Below are positions 46,226 to 56,700 of a DNA stretch of 64,000 nt, in pieces; position 1 is the stretch's first letter, and each line of letters opens with the position of its first letter. The notes under the pieces are model-generated. The model was not told the DNA's origin. It worked only from the letters and a program-made list of their open reading frames with translations, and made no database searches. The stretch is from Leucothrix arctica (GTDB lineage Bacteria > Pseudomonadota > Gammaproteobacteria > Thiotrichales > Thiotrichaceae), in the NCBI RefSeq assembly GCF_003172895.1, contig NZ_QGKL01000035.1, forward strand, positions 210,328 to 274,327, in the 5' to 3' direction. The position numbers were made by a program, and so were the translations under genes.

Positions 46226-46947
46226 AAACGGTTCTTATTACTGGTGCAACATCCGGTATTGGTAAGCAGTTAGCGTTGAACTACGCAAAAAGCGATTGGC
46301 ATGTTGTGGCGTGTGGCCGCAACAAAGGCGTGCTTGCTGAGCTTGAGGCTAACGAGAATATAAGCACACTGGCGTTTGATATTTCTATTCCTAATGAAGT
46401 GGTTGAGGCGAGTAAGAAACTAGAACAGCCGCTAGATATGTTGATTTTAAACGCTGGAACCTGTGAGTACATGGATGACGTTAAGCACTTCGATACGGAA
46501 ATGTTTCGTCGAGTGGTTAATAGCAATTTACTCGGTACGTCAGATTGTCTAAGTGCTTTTTTACCGAAAGTAAAAGACGGCGGGCAATTGGCGTTGATGG
46601 GCTCAAGTGCAAGCTTCTTCCCGTTTACTCGTGCTCAGGCGTATGGCGCAAGTAAGGCGGCAATTGCTTACTTAGCACAAACCTTAGCGGTTGATTTGGC
46701 ACCACAAAAGATTGCTGTGAGTCTGGTTAGTCCTGGTTTTGTAGAAACAGCATTAACCGCTAAAAACGACTTTAATATGCCAATGAAAATCTCGGTAGAG
46801 CAAGCGTCAGATGAGATTCAAAAAGGTTTGGCAAAGCGTAAACTGCATGTTAAAACGCCACGTTTATTTACATTTATATTGGGCTTGGTTGGTAAGTTAC
46901 CGATGAGCTTCCAGCACTGGTTGTCACTACGGATGGGGCAGTCATGA
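46222..46947 (+). CDS. Short-chain dehydrogenase/reductase of the cfa operon
   Basis: The 241-residue SDR has TGATSGIGKQLA for NAD(P) binding, LILNAGTCEY, and the catalytic YGASK with serine in GSSASFF upstream. The C-terminal part ends with a hydrophobic stretch (FILGLVGKLPMSF), suggesting contact with the membrane. It overlaps both neighbours by 4 bases. In the related clusters it is the SDR of the cyclopropane-fatty-acid operon; the substrate (perhaps a modified acyl chain) is not known. Confidence 0.9.
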   Translation: MKTVLITGATSGIGKQLALNYAKSDWHVVACGRNKGVLAELEANENISTLAFDISIPNEVVEASKKLEQPLDMLILNAGTCEYMDDVKHFDTEMFRRVVNSNLLGTSDCLSAFLPKVKDGGQLALMGSSASFFPFTRAQAYGASKAAIAYLAQTLAVDLAPQKIAVSLVSPGFVETALTAKNDFNMPMKISVEQASDEIQKGLAKRKLHVKTPRLFTFILGLVGKLPMSFQHWLSLRMGQS

Positions 46948-48203
46948 GTAATATTGCAATTATTGGCTCGGGTATTTCTGGGCTTATTTGTGGTCATAAG
47001 TTATCACCTAATCATCAAGTTACTGTCTTTGAAGCGAATGACTACATCGGCGGCCATACTGCAACGATTGATGTTGAAGTTGATGGAAAGCCATGGGCGA
47101 TTGATACGGGTTTTATCGTGTTTAACGACCATACCTATCCACACTTTCAGGGCTTGATGGACGAGCTAAAGGTGGAGTACCAAGAAACGAACATGAGCTT
47201 TAGCGTCGAGAATGCGAGTACTGGTTTGGTTTATAACGGTAATACACTGAGCAGTTTATTCGCGCAGCGCAGTAACTTCTTTAAGATGAAGTTTTGGCGT
47301 TTGATCTCTGAAATTTTGCGCTTTAACAAACGTTGTAAAGCACTTAATAAAGGCGAGATTGATCCTGAGTTAAGCGTCAAAGAGTTCTTGGATAAGGAAG
47401 ACTTTAGCCCGTACTTCGCAGAGAATTATATTTTACCAATGGCTGCTGCTATTTGGTCAGCAAGTCTCGGTGAAGTTGAAGCGTTTCCGCTACGTTTTTT
47501 CATTCGATTTTTTGATAATCACGGTTTATTAAACGTGGTTAATCGTCCGCAGTGGTTCTCTATTAAGGGCGGATCGCGTGAATACATTCCGGCAGTCACA
47601 GCAAAATTCAAAGACGATATTCAGTTATCAACGCCTGTTAGTAAGGTATTGCGAACGGATGACGGGGTTGAGATTACGCTCGGAAATGGTGACGTTCAGC
47701 ATTTTGATGAGGTGATTTTTGCGTGTCACAGTAACCAAGCGCTAGCGTTATTGGGCGATGCTAGTGAAGCAGAACAGAGTGTATTGGGCGCTATTCCATA
47801 CCGCCAAAACGAAGTGGTACTCCATACCGACCGCAATATGTTGCCTGAAATACCAGAAGCAGTGGCGTGTTGGAATTATCACTTATCGGGTGTTGCTGAA
47901 GATAAGGCAGTCGCCGCGTCGGTTACTTACAGCATGAATTTATTACAGTGTTTACCAGAAGGCGCACCAGAGTTTTGTGTGTCGCTGAATACCACTGACC
48001 GTATTGATCCAAGCAAAATACTACGGACGTTTCATTATGATCATCCGGTGTTTAGCCGTGACATGGTGGCTGCACAAGGCCGTCGAAATGAGATTTGTGG
48101 GCAGAACAAAACACACTTTTGTGGCGCGTATTGGTACAGCGGATTTCATGAAGATGGCGTACGCAGTGCGGTAGATGTCGCACTACGTTTTGAGAACGCC
48201 TGA
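46944..48203 (+). CDS. FAD-dependent oxidoreductase of the cfa operon
   Basis: The 419-residue flavoprotein opens with IAIIGSGISGLICGHKL, a dinucleotide-binding fold, then FEANDYIGGHTATI. The rest matches the amine-oxidase/phytoene-desaturase-like group (DTGFIVFNDHTYPHFQGLM, LPMAAAIWSASLGEVEAFP, FHYDHPVFS, CGAYWYSGFHEDGVRSA). It is almost always encoded with DUF1365 and CFA synthase. It may act on modified acyl chains, as proposed for furan-fatty-acid enzymes, but this is inferred. ATGA overlap with the SDR gene. Confidence 0.9.
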   Translation: MSNIAIIGSGISGLICGHKLSPNHQVTVFEANDYIGGHTATIDVEVDGKPWAIDTGFIVFNDHTYPHFQGLMDELKVEYQETNMSFSVENASTGLVYNGNTLSSLFAQRSNFFKMKFWRLISEILRFNKRCKALNKGEIDPELSVKEFLDKEDFSPYFAENYILPMAAAIWSASLGEVEAFPLRFFIRFFDNHGLLNVVNRPQWFSIKGGSREYIPAVTAKFKDDIQLSTPVSKVLRTDDGVEITLGNGDVQHFDEVIFACHSNQALALLGDASEAEQSVLGAIPYRQNEVVLHTDRNMLPEIPEAVACWNYHLSGVAEDKAVAASVTYSMNLLQCLPEGAPEFCVSLNTTDRIDPSKILRTFHYDHPVFSRDMVAAQGRRNEICGQNKTHFCGAYWYSGFHEDGVRSAVDVALRFENA

Positions 48204-48946
48204 TGGATAGCGCCATCTACTCGGGTCGAGTTAGACATCGTCGTTACGGGGAGAAAAGTAACGCTTTTAACTATAAGTTATTTTTGACGGCTTTGGACTT
48301 GGATGAGCTAAATGATGGCTTGTCTATTGGACGATGGTTTGGTGTAGAAAAAAAGGCAGTACTGAGCTTTAGGCACAGCGATTACCTAGACGGACAAGGC
48401 AAGCTGACAGCGCAAAAAGTGTGGCACAAAGTGGAGTCGTTAGGGGGTGAAAACTGGGGTGGGAAAGTAACCCTGTTAGGGCAGTTACGTTGCTTTGATA
48501 TTTATTTTAGCCCAGTGAATTTTTACTACTGTCACGATCGTGGTGGAGAGTTGCGTTACTTGGTTGCTGAAGTGAGTAATACGCCGTGGAATGAGCGTCA
48601 TTGTTACTTGGTTGAGCATAAGCAAAATGTCATGACAGACAAGACGTTCCATGTGTCGCCATTTATGAATGAAGACATGGCTTACCGCTGGCGCTTCACA
48701 CCACTAAATCCACGTTTGTATTTAAATATAGATAACGTAGAGCCAGATGGTAATAAGCTATTCGATGCGACTATTTACATGGACAAACAAGCGTTTACGC
48801 GCAGCAACTTAATCAAACAATTAATTAAAATTCCTGCCATGACGGTAAAGACGATGTTGGGGATTTATTGGCAGGCAGCAAAGATATACCTCAAGGGTAT
48901 TTCTTATGTCACCTATACGAAAAAGAGCAAGGAGTTAAAAAAATGA
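48203..48946 (+). CDS. DUF1365 protein of the cfa operon
   Basis: The 247-residue protein matches DUF1365: SAIYSGRVRHRRYGEKSNAFNYKLFL, LGQLRCFDIYFSPVNFYYCHD, EVSNTPWNERHCYLV, FHVSPFMNEDM and FTPLNPRLYLNI. The family's biochemistry is unsettled; it always travels with the flavoprotein and CFA synthase. It starts at the last base of the flavoprotein stop and ends overlapping the CFA start. Confidence 0.92.
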   Translation: MDSAIYSGRVRHRRYGEKSNAFNYKLFLTALDLDELNDGLSIGRWFGVEKKAVLSFRHSDYLDGQGKLTAQKVWHKVESLGGENWGGKVTLLGQLRCFDIYFSPVNFYYCHDRGGELRYLVAEVSNTPWNERHCYLVEHKQNVMTDKTFHVSPFMNEDMAYRWRFTPLNPRLYLNIDNVEPDGNKLFDATIYMDKQAFTRSNLIKQLIKIPAMTVKTMLGIYWQAAKIYLKGISYVTYTKKSKELKK

Positions 48947-50205
48947 GTTCACAAGTGGGCATTGCAGAGTCAACGAAACCGACGTGGTGGCAAGCAACGG
49001 CTAGAAGCATGTTGTTCAAACTGCTAGGAAAACTTGAGGAAGGCTCGTTAACGATTCAAGAGCAAAATGAGACTCATCACTTTGGGGTAGAGGGTAGTGA
49101 CTTGAGTGCGCATGTGATTGTGCATGACCAAAGTCTTTACAGCAAAATTTTGACGGGTGGAACTAACGCAGCTGGAGAATGCTACTTTAATGGTTTATGG
49201 GATAGCCCCGACGTTACCGCTGTCGTGCGTATTATGGTACGTAACGAAGCGTTGATGGATACGATTGATCAGAAGTACACCTTTTTCACGAGCACTGCTC
49301 AGCGTTTTTATCACTTTGCGAAACGTAACTCTAAGGAAGGTTCTAAGAAGAACATCGTGGCGCACTATGACTTAGGAAATGACTTTTATAAGCTGTTTCT
49401 AGACGAGACCATGATGTACTCCAGTGCTGTATTTAATACGCCTGAGACAACCTTGCATGAAGCGCAACTACAAAAGCTTGACGATATTTGCCAGCGTTTG
49501 CAGTTAAAAGCGGGTGAGTCGGTTATTGAGATTGGTACAGGGTGGGGCGGTTTTGCACTGTATGCTGCGAAAAATTACGGTGTTCATGTTACTACAACGA
49601 CTATTTCAGAAGAGCAACATGCGTGGGCACACGCTGAGATAGAGAAGCAGGGTTTGGGTGATCAAATCACGTTACTTAAAGAAGACTATCGTAACCTTGA
49701 AGGACGCTACGACAAGTTAGTGTCTATCGAAATGATTGAGGCTGTTGGGCATAGCTATTTGCCGACATTCTTTAAAACCTGTAATGCTTTGCTGAAGCCA
49801 AATGGCAAGATGTTGATTCAAGCGATTACTATTGCCGATCAGCGTTATGACCATTACCGCAAGCAGACTGATTACATTCAGCGCTATATATTCCCGGGTG
49901 GTTTTTTGCCATCGACGGGTATTATGAATAAGACGATTGCCAAGCACACTGACATGAAAGTCGTGGGTACTACGGACATTGGTTTGGACTATGCGATCAC
50001 GCTAAAGAAGTGGTCGGAGCGTTTGAAGTCAGTGCGTGGTGAGCTTGCGGGTTTAGGGTTGGATGATACCTTTTACCGCATGTGGCAGTTCTACTTTTAC
50101 TACTGTGAAGGTGGGTTCCGTGAGCGTGTAATCAGTACTGTACACCTTGTTGCCGAAAAACCTCGTTATGTGGATCCAGATCATGCCGCCGTTCTCAATA
50201 GCTAA
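48943..50205 (+). CDS. cfa: Cyclopropane-fatty-acyl-phospholipid synthase family methyltransferase
   Basis: The 420-residue SAM-dependent enzyme (ATG 48943, four-base overlap with DUF1365) adds a methylene or methyl to unsaturated acyl chains of membrane lipids. It shows an N-terminal lipid-binding domain (YFNGLWDSPDVTAVVRIM), HYDLGNDFYKLFLDETMMYSSAVF, the SAM motif EIGTGWGGFALYAA and SIEMIEAVGHSY with the catalytic glutamate, then YIFPGGFLPS. An in-frame upstream ATG (48868) lies inside DUF1365 and is rejected. Whether it makes a cyclopropane or, like UfaM-type relatives, a methylated acyl chain cannot be told from motifs. Confidence 0.94.
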   Translation: MSSQVGIAESTKPTWWQATARSMLFKLLGKLEEGSLTIQEQNETHHFGVEGSDLSAHVIVHDQSLYSKILTGGTNAAGECYFNGLWDSPDVTAVVRIMVRNEALMDTIDQKYTFFTSTAQRFYHFAKRNSKEGSKKNIVAHYDLGNDFYKLFLDETMMYSSAVFNTPETTLHEAQLQKLDDICQRLQLKAGESVIEIGTGWGGFALYAAKNYGVHVTTTTISEEQHAWAHAEIEKQGLGDQITLLKEDYRNLEGRYDKLVSIEMIEAVGHSYLPTFFKTCNALLKPNGKMLIQAITIADQRYDHYRKQTDYIQRYIFPGGFLPSTGIMNKTIAKHTDMKVVGTTDIGLDYAITLKKWSERLKSVRGELAGLGLDDTFYRMWQFYFYYCEGGFRERVISTVHLVAEKPRYVDPDHAAVLNS

Positions 50206-50683
50206 TATTTTTGTCTTTCAAGCCGCCTGGTTTAGTGCTGCATTGTTACGTGACCAAGCCTTTTGGATAATGGTTCCGTTGCTAGCATTGCACTTTTACT
50301 TCACGACTAGCAGGCGTGCTGATCTTAAGTTGGTTTTGTTTCTATTACCGTTAGGTTTATTGGTAGAAATGGGGCTGATACTGTCGGAGCTTGTGTGGTA
50401 CGAAAGTGCGCTGACTCTACCTGTTTGGATGGTGTTGCTATGGGTGCATCTCATCATTAGTTTCAATCATAGTTTGAGATGGTTGGAAAAAGTGCCTTGG
50501 ATAGCAGTTGCAGTATTGGGTGGTATATCGGGAGCAACGAGTTATGTTGCCGGTAGTAACTTTGGTGCCATGTATATGGCTCCGCCAGAAATCAACACTT
50601 TAGGGATTCTTGCAGTGCTTTGGGCATTGCTTATTTTACTGATGTCCCGAGTTGCTAAATACAATAACAAGAGGGTCGTTTAA
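50168..50683 (+). CDS. DUF2878 inner-membrane protein of the cfa operon
   Basis: The 171-residue protein (ATG 50168; ATG 50183 is an alternative) has five or so hydrophobic helices, as in DUF2878: ANIFVFQAAWFSAALL, LKLVLFLLPLGLLVEMGL, TLPVWMVLLWVHLIISFNHSL and GISGATSYVAGSNFGA. Its start overlaps the end of cfa by up to 38 bases and it ends at the first base of the next ATG. It belongs to the same cluster in Vibrio-type genomes; no function is assigned. Confidence 0.85.
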   Translation: MWIQIMPPFSIANIFVFQAAWFSAALLRDQAFWIMVPLLALHFYFTTSRRADLKLVLFLLPLGLLVEMGLILSELVWYESALTLPVWMVLLWVHLIISFNHSLRWLEKVPWIAVAVLGGISGATSYVAGSNFGAMYMAPPEINTLGILAVLWALLILLMSRVAKYNNKRVV

Positions 50684-51243
50684 TGTACGCCTTAGCAAAA
50701 CAAATACGATTGGGTTTAATGGTATTGGCCGTCATTGCTGTTTCAGCAATGGGCTTAAGTAGTTGTTCTACTAATAGCATTCAAGATGTCACCAGCGTCA
50801 AACCTGAGCTGAAGATAGAAGAGTATTTCCTTGGGAAAAGTAAAGCGTATGGGATTTTGTTTGACCGTAGCGGCTTGCCAACCCGTAACTTCTTGGTGGA
50901 CTTGGAAGGTACTTGGGACGAGAAAACACAAATGCTAACGCTGGATGAGTACTTTGAGTTTGATGATGGTGAAAAGAGCTTTCGCCAATGGAAAATCAAG
51001 AAGCTAGCGAATAACAAATACACAGGTGAAGCCGATGATGTAGTGGGTACTGCCTACGGTGAGGCTAAAGGCAATGCGCTTAACTGGAAGTACGTGTTGG
51101 AAGTGCCCTATAAAGGCAGTACTTTGGCACTCAACCTTGATGACTGGATGTACTTGAGCGATGACGATGTATTGATTAATCGTGCCACTATGTCTAAGTT
51201 TGGCTTTAAAGTGGGTGAAATTCTCATTAGCTTTAAAAAATAA
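50683..51243 (+). CDS. DUF3833 lipoprotein of the cfa operon
   Basis: The 186-residue precursor has a signal sequence and lipobox LSSC (cysteine about residue 28). The mature part (KIEEYFLGKSKAYGILFDRSG, TWDEKTQMLTLDEYFEFDDGE, TGEADDVVGTAYGEAKGNALNWKY) matches DUF3833, a lipocalin-like domain that could carry lipids between membranes. It starts on the DUF2878 stop codon (TAATG). It is the last gene of the seven-gene run; the next gene begins 63 bases on. Confidence 0.88.
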   Translation: MYALAKQIRLGLMVLAVIAVSAMGLSSCSTNSIQDVTSVKPELKIEEYFLGKSKAYGILFDRSGLPTRNFLVDLEGTWDEKTQMLTLDEYFEFDDGEKSFRQWKIKKLANNKYTGEADDVVGTAYGEAKGNALNWKYVLEVPYKGSTLALNLDDWMYLSDDDVLINRATMSKFGFKVGEILISFKK

Positions 51244-51306
51244 GTGATACCTTCTATTGGATAGCATCACCGTTTTAACTTAATAACATTACTTAACAGG
51301 TAGATC

Positions 51307-52278
51307 ATGTCAGAGATTCCAACGCACACCGACGTTCTTATTATTGGTGCAGGCATGGCGGGCTTAGCCGCTGCTGCAGACTTAAACGCCGCAGGCAAGC
51401 AAGTCCTTGTGATTGATAAATCCCGCGGTTTAGGTGGTCGTATGGCTAACCGTCGCATGGGTGACGGTGCAATAGCAGAGCATGGTGCGCAGTTTGTAAC
51501 AGCTAGAACTGAGCGTTTTAAAGCGCTGTTAAGTTCATGGGAAGCATCAGGCGCTGTTAAAGAATGGTATCGCAGTGGCGGTGAAGACGATGATACTTAC
51601 CCGCATTATCGTGGCGCTCCGACGATGAGTGCGATGGCTAAGCAATTGGCTAAAGGCATTGAAACAGTGCTGGGTAAACGGGCGGTATCGGTCACGTTAG
51701 ATGGTGATGATTGGCTCACAACATTAGAGACAGGCGAGGCTATTCACAGTAAAGAAATGCTGATTGCGTCACCTGTGCCGCAGACTCTAGCCTTATTGGA
51801 AGCTGGCAGTGTCGCGATGAGTGAGGCTGATACAGCACAGTTACAAGGGATTGAATATCACCCTTGTATAACCGTGATGGCAGTATTGCATCATGAGCCT
51901 GAAGTGCCTGAGCCTGGTGGGTTAGAAATGAGCGTTGGGCCGATCTCATGGTTGGCAGATAATGTTCAAAAAGGCATAACAGAAGTACCTACGATTACGT
52001 TGCAAGCGAATGCTGAGTACAGTCGTGATAACTGGGACCGTGACCGAACTGAAGTAGGCCAAGAATTGTTAGACATGGCAGAGCATCTGTTGGGCGCGTC
52101 GGTGAAGAGTTTTCAAGTTCACGTTTGGCTTTATAGTAAACCGGTTACTACTGAAGCTCACCCTTACTTAGTGGTGAGCCAGGCGCCAAAAATGGTTCTA
52201 GCGGGAGATGCATTTGGTGGTCCTCGAGTAGAAGGTGCAGTGCTATCTGGATGGGCTGCAGCCGAAGAGTTACTGTAA
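51307..52278 (+). CDS. Renalase-like NAD(P)/FAD-dependent oxidoreductase
   Basis: The 323-residue flavoprotein begins THTDVLIIGAGMAGLAAAADL (FAD fold) and continues SRGLGGRMANRRMGDGAIAEHGAQFVTAR, the signature of bacterial renalase-like enzymes, which oxidise aberrant dihydro-NAD(P) forms. The C-terminal LAGDAFGGPRVEGAVLSGWAAAEEL closes the FAD domain. It follows the lipid operon after 63 bases and may be in the same transcript. It is often linked to photolyase genes, of which none is seen here. Confidence 0.85.
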   Translation: MSEIPTHTDVLIIGAGMAGLAAAADLNAAGKQVLVIDKSRGLGGRMANRRMGDGAIAEHGAQFVTARTERFKALLSSWEASGAVKEWYRSGGEDDDTYPHYRGAPTMSAMAKQLAKGIETVLGKRAVSVTLDGDDWLTTLETGEAIHSKEMLIASPVPQTLALLEAGSVAMSEADTAQLQGIEYHPCITVMAVLHHEPEVPEPGGLEMSVGPISWLADNVQKGITEVPTITLQANAEYSRDNWDRDRTEVGQELLDMAEHLLGASVKSFQVHVWLYSKPVTTEAHPYLVVSQAPKMVLAGDAFGGPRVEGAVLSGWAAAEELL

Positions 52279-52342
52279 TAGCGTGATTTAGGGTATTCTT
52301 ACCCAGTTAGTCTTCTCTGAAGGCACCTAGAAAGGATACCCT

Positions 52343-52888
52343 ATGTTGTTGGATACACCGTTGTGTGACTTTGGTTGGAAAGCACCAGACTTCACGCTCA
52401 AGAGCTTTGATGGTAAAGAATACACCTTGCCCGAGCAAGTCGGTGATAATGGTTTACTCGTCGCTTTTATTTGTAACCATTGTCCTTACGTTATCGCAGC
52501 TGTGGAGCGTTTAGCAAAAGACGCGGTAACGCTAAAAGCTCAGGGTATAAATACGGTCGCAGTGATGTCTAATGACTATCTGCTTTATCCAGCAGACTCT
52601 CCTGCAAATATGAAGTTGTTCGCAGAAAAATACCAGTTTATATTTCCATACTTAGTCGATGAAGATCAGTCTATTGGTAAAGCGTATGGCGCGACCTGCA
52701 CACCAGACTTCTTTGGTTTTAATAACGTGAGTGAGTTGCAATATCGTGGCCGTCTAGATGATGCGGGTAGTGGTGACAGTGATGGCCGCACTCCCGAATT
52801 ACTGGATGCGATGCGCTTAGTGGCGCAAACAGGCACAGGTCCCGCTGAACAGCAATCGAGTGTAGGCTGTTCTATTAAGTGGCGTTAA
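52343..52888 (+). CDS. Cytoplasmic PRX-like redoxin
   Basis: The 181-residue thioredoxin-fold protein has CDFGWKAPDFTLKSFDGKEYTL, ICNHCPYVIAAVERLA with a C-x2-C pair (the second being the PRX-like CPYV), GATCTPDFFGF and a C-terminal SVGCSIKWR. It has no signal peptide. It is the cytosolic counterpart of the periplasmic redoxin at 29615 and belongs to the PRX_like1 group; reductase or peroxide-scavenging activity is likely but unproven. It is followed by murI 12 bases later. Confidence 0.82.
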   Translation: MLLDTPLCDFGWKAPDFTLKSFDGKEYTLPEQVGDNGLLVAFICNHCPYVIAAVERLAKDAVTLKAQGINTVAVMSNDYLLYPADSPANMKLFAEKYQFIFPYLVDEDQSIGKAYGATCTPDFFGFNNVSELQYRGRLDDAGSGDSDGRTPELLDAMRLVAQTGTGPAEQQSSVGCSIKWR

Positions 52889-52900
52889 TCCTTTCGAACG

Positions 52901-53617
52901 ATGAACAATAGTCCTATTGGTATTTTTGACTCGGGAGTGGGCGGCTTGTCCGTCGCTCGCAGCATTCGTAAGTTACTGCCGTGTGAGTCTTTACTCTACT
53001 ATGCCGACTCCAAACACGCCCCTTATGGCGAAAAATCTCAAGCCTTTATCCTAGCGCGTTCGCGCTACATTACCGCGCTTTTGCTAGCGCGTGGCGCCAA
53101 GGCAATTGTGGTCGCGTGCAATACGGCGACTGTCTCAACCATAGAAACACTTCGTAAAGAGTTTGCGGTACCCATTATTGGTGTAGAGCCGGGGGTTAAG
53201 CCTGCTATTCAGTTGACGAAAACAGGTCGAATAGCCGTTTTGGCGACTCAGTACACCGCGGATAGTGACTACCTTAAGCAGTTAGTGGCTCGTCATGCGA
53301 ATGGTTGTGAGTTTGTGTTACAGGGGTGTCCAGGATTTGTTGAGCAGATTGAGAATGAACTGATTAATACGCCTGAAACGGAAGTATTGGTGCGGAAGTA
53401 TGTTGAGCCATTGTTGGTGCAAGGTGTTGATACATTTGTGATGGGATGTACGCATTATACGTTTTTGGTGCCGATTATTTTTAGGATTGCTGGGGAAAGT
53501 ATACAAATCATTGAGACTCAGGATGCGGTGGCGGAGCAGGTTGGGAAGCGGTTGATGGAGGGTGGTTTGTTGGGAGCTGGAAAAGGAGGTCTAGAGGTGT
53601 TTAGTAGTTCTGTGTAA
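52901..53617 (+). CDS. murI: Glutamate racemase
   Basis: The 238-residue enzyme makes D-glutamate for peptidoglycan. SPIGIFDSGVGGLSVARSI opens the fold and the two catalytic cysteines are in VACNTATV and MGCTHYTFL. KHAPYGEKSQ and PIIGVEPGVKPA are further family blocks. It is shorter than the usual 260-285 residues, with a trimmed C-terminus. Near its 3' end the codon use shifts to G-ending codons. The redoxin gene is directly upstream. Confidence 0.95.
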   Translation: MNNSPIGIFDSGVGGLSVARSIRKLLPCESLLYYADSKHAPYGEKSQAFILARSRYITALLLARGAKAIVVACNTATVSTIETLRKEFAVPIIGVEPGVKPAIQLTKTGRIAVLATQYTADSDYLKQLVARHANGCEFVLQGCPGFVEQIENELINTPETEVLVRKYVEPLLVQGVDTFVMGCTHYTFLVPIIFRIAGESIQIIETQDAVAEQVGKRLMEGGLLGAGKGGLEVFSSSV

Positions 53618-53739
53618 TTTCCCGCTTGTCTTAAAGTCGATATTTTCTTGAGGGTCGATTGTTGAGGTTTAGTGTTCTATAGGTTAAGTTGTGCCCGCAA
53701 GTACGTACTTTACTAAGAATATCAGTTGGGAATGACATC

Positions 53740-56700
53740 ATGCCTCTACAAATGATCAGAAGACTATTAGTTAGTTTCGGGTTCGTTTTATCTGCTATAA
53801 ACCCCGTGGCGCTATATGCTAATACCCCAATAAATAACCTAGCACCTGATTGTAATAGTGCTTTTCCTAGCCCCCTTAGTAAAATATGGCCGCCAAATCA
53901 TAAGTTCACACAGATAAGCATTTCTGGCGTTGTTGACCCTGACGGTGACGCTGTATCAACCCAGATACAATGTATAAAACAAGATGAACCGCTCAACTCC
54001 ACTGGTGATGGAAATACCGCTTATGATGGATATGGTGTTGGTACTAGTAGTGCTTTCATTCGAAATGAAAGAAAAGGCAATGGAAATGGTCGTGTCTACC
54101 ATGTGAGTTATTTAGCTACTGACTCTCAAGGGGCAAGCTGTGGTGGCACAGTTCAAGTATCGGTTCCTAAAAGTAAAAAGAAAGAAGCGGTTGACGATGG
54201 TTCGATTTATGATTCGGTAGATAATAACGAAGCAAATTGTGGCGTTGTTGAGGTTAATAATCCACCGATATCAACAAACCTATTTGTTGAATTAAATGAA
54301 GATCAAAGTGCTGTCATTGAATTATTAGCTTCCGACGCTGATGGTGATGTACTTTCTTACGCTGTAGACCAGCAGCCGAAGCATGGTGCTCTAGAGGGTA
54401 CTGCACCAAATCTGATTTATATCCCTAATGAAAACTTCTCTGGCAGTGATGACTTCACATTCAAGGCAAATGATGGGGAGTTAGAGTCATTATCAGCTAA
54501 GGTTGATATCGTTGTTGCGCCACAAAATGATGCCCCAAAAGTTGAGAACCAATCTTTCGATACCAATGAAGATGTAGGCTTTCCGATCACGCTTTTAGGG
54601 TCGGATATAGACTCTGATACATTAAGTTTTACAGTTGTAAGTACAGCTTCGAACGGTGCAGTTACAGGTATAGCTCCAAACTTATATTATCAGCCAGAGC
54701 CGAACTTTAATGGCACGGATTCTCTTAGCTATAGCGTAAGTGATGGTCAAGTTAGTTCAGATCTTGGTGTGGTAACTATCAATGTGGCTCCTGTAAATGA
54801 CAAGCCAACAGCAAATGCTGAAAACTTAGAAATTGAGGAAGATACGCTCTTACTTATTACTTTAACGGGAGAGGATGTGGACGGGACTCTTCTTACGTAC
54901 TCGGTTATAGATCAGCCAAGTCATGGAGTGCTAAGTGGTGTAGCACCAAACCTTATATATACTGCAAATGAGAACTTCAACGGAGTTGATAGTTTTCAGT
55001 TTCAAGTTGATGATGGCACCGATAGTTCAGATCTCGCTACAGTCTCAATTACAGTATTGCCTGTTAACGACTTGCCTACTGTAAATGCAGGTGAAGATAG
55101 AAGTATTCTAGAAGGTGGCGTTCTTACCCTTTTGGCGACTGCTAGTGACGTTGATGGTCAAGTTGTAGCTCAGCAGTGGTTGAGTGGTGAAACTGAACTA
55201 GGTAACAATTTATCGCTGGATGTTAGTAGCTTATTGGTAGGGACGCACCTTTTTACAGTGATTGTAACGGATAATGAGGGTGCAACAGCTACAGATAGGG
55301 TAAGCGTCACCGTCGAGGCTCTTCCCAACACGCCACCAGTCGCTGAATCAGTTGCTATTACTCTCGATGAGGACGGCTCGAAGTCGTTTATGCTATTAGC
55401 AGCAGACGCTGAAAGTGATGACTTAACCTTCAGTGTTATTCAGAATCCTACGTACGGAAAAGTTTCTGGTGAAGCGCCAGACTTGGTTTATACCCCCGTT
55501 GATAATTACTTCGGCTCAGATACTATCGCCTTTAAAGTTAATGATGGTCAGGCAGATTCAGAGACTGCGTATATTAATCTAGAGATCCGCCCAGTTAATG
55601 ATGCTCCAGTCGTAGAAACAAGCTCTAGTCAAACCGTTCTTGAAACTGAATCAGTCACTCTAAAGGCTACTGCCTATGACATCGATGGAACTATTGTAAG
55701 TTTACAGTGGATGAATAGCGATACAGTTATTGCTAATGAAGGAACGACCGTTGTATCAGGTTTATCTCTTGGTAGTCACACCTTTACAATTGAAGCAAAA
55801 GACGACTCCGGTGCAGTGGCAAGGGATAGTATTGTCGTCACTGTGAATAAAAACACTTCTTTACCTGGCTCTCTCTCAGGCAAGGTTGTTGATCAAGTTG
55901 GGGCTTATATTCCAAATGCTCAAGTTGAGTTGGCAACAGGTGAGTTAGTTGTCACAAATAGTTATGGTGAGTACTTATTTTCGACGGTATTACCAATGGA
56001 GCGTGCAGTAGTAACTGCATCTCATTATAGCTTTCTTCAAAATTCAGAAATTACACAAGTATCCTCTGAAAATGAATCTATTCAAAATATCGTGCTGTCA
56101 CGTCCGAAAATTGTAAAAAGTTTTGATACTCAGGAAGGTGCTCAAATTACATCAGACGGCATGGAGATAGTTTTGCCATCTGGGGATTATAAAAATGCTC
56201 TAGGTGAAAGTTACTCGGGTAATTTGACGCTTTCAGCTTCGTACTTCCCCGTAACAACAGAGGAAGGCCAAAATGAGTTTCCTGGAGATAATCGTGCTGT
56301 AAATAATGAAGGTGTGGTTGGGGAGTTGGTGTCTTATGGTTTTACAAAACTCGAACTAGAAGATGATAACGGTAATCCAATTAATCTAAGTGATGGGCAA
56401 GAAATAACGATTTCAATTCCAGCTGATGAAGGTTTAGATAAACCTTCAACAATACCAATGTGGTACTACGATACTGATCAAGGTTTGTGGGTAGAAGATG
56501 GTGCTGCGACTTATGATCCGCTCACAAAGTCATACCGAACAGCTATCGATAGAGTAGCGACATGGAATTTAGATAAATATCTTGATGTTAGTTCCTTAGA
56601 AGTATGTATTGAAGATACAAATGGTAACCCAGTCGAAGGATATGTTGGCCTTGAGCCAACTAATGGGAGTTGGAGAAAGCTAAGTAAGACTAATGAGATT

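Noticed and set aside
48868..48942. Longer start for the CFA synthase gene
   Set aside because: The extra 25 residues lie inside DUF1365 and do not resemble the CFA N-terminus; the ATG at 48943 overlaps the DUF1365 stop in the usual coupled manner.
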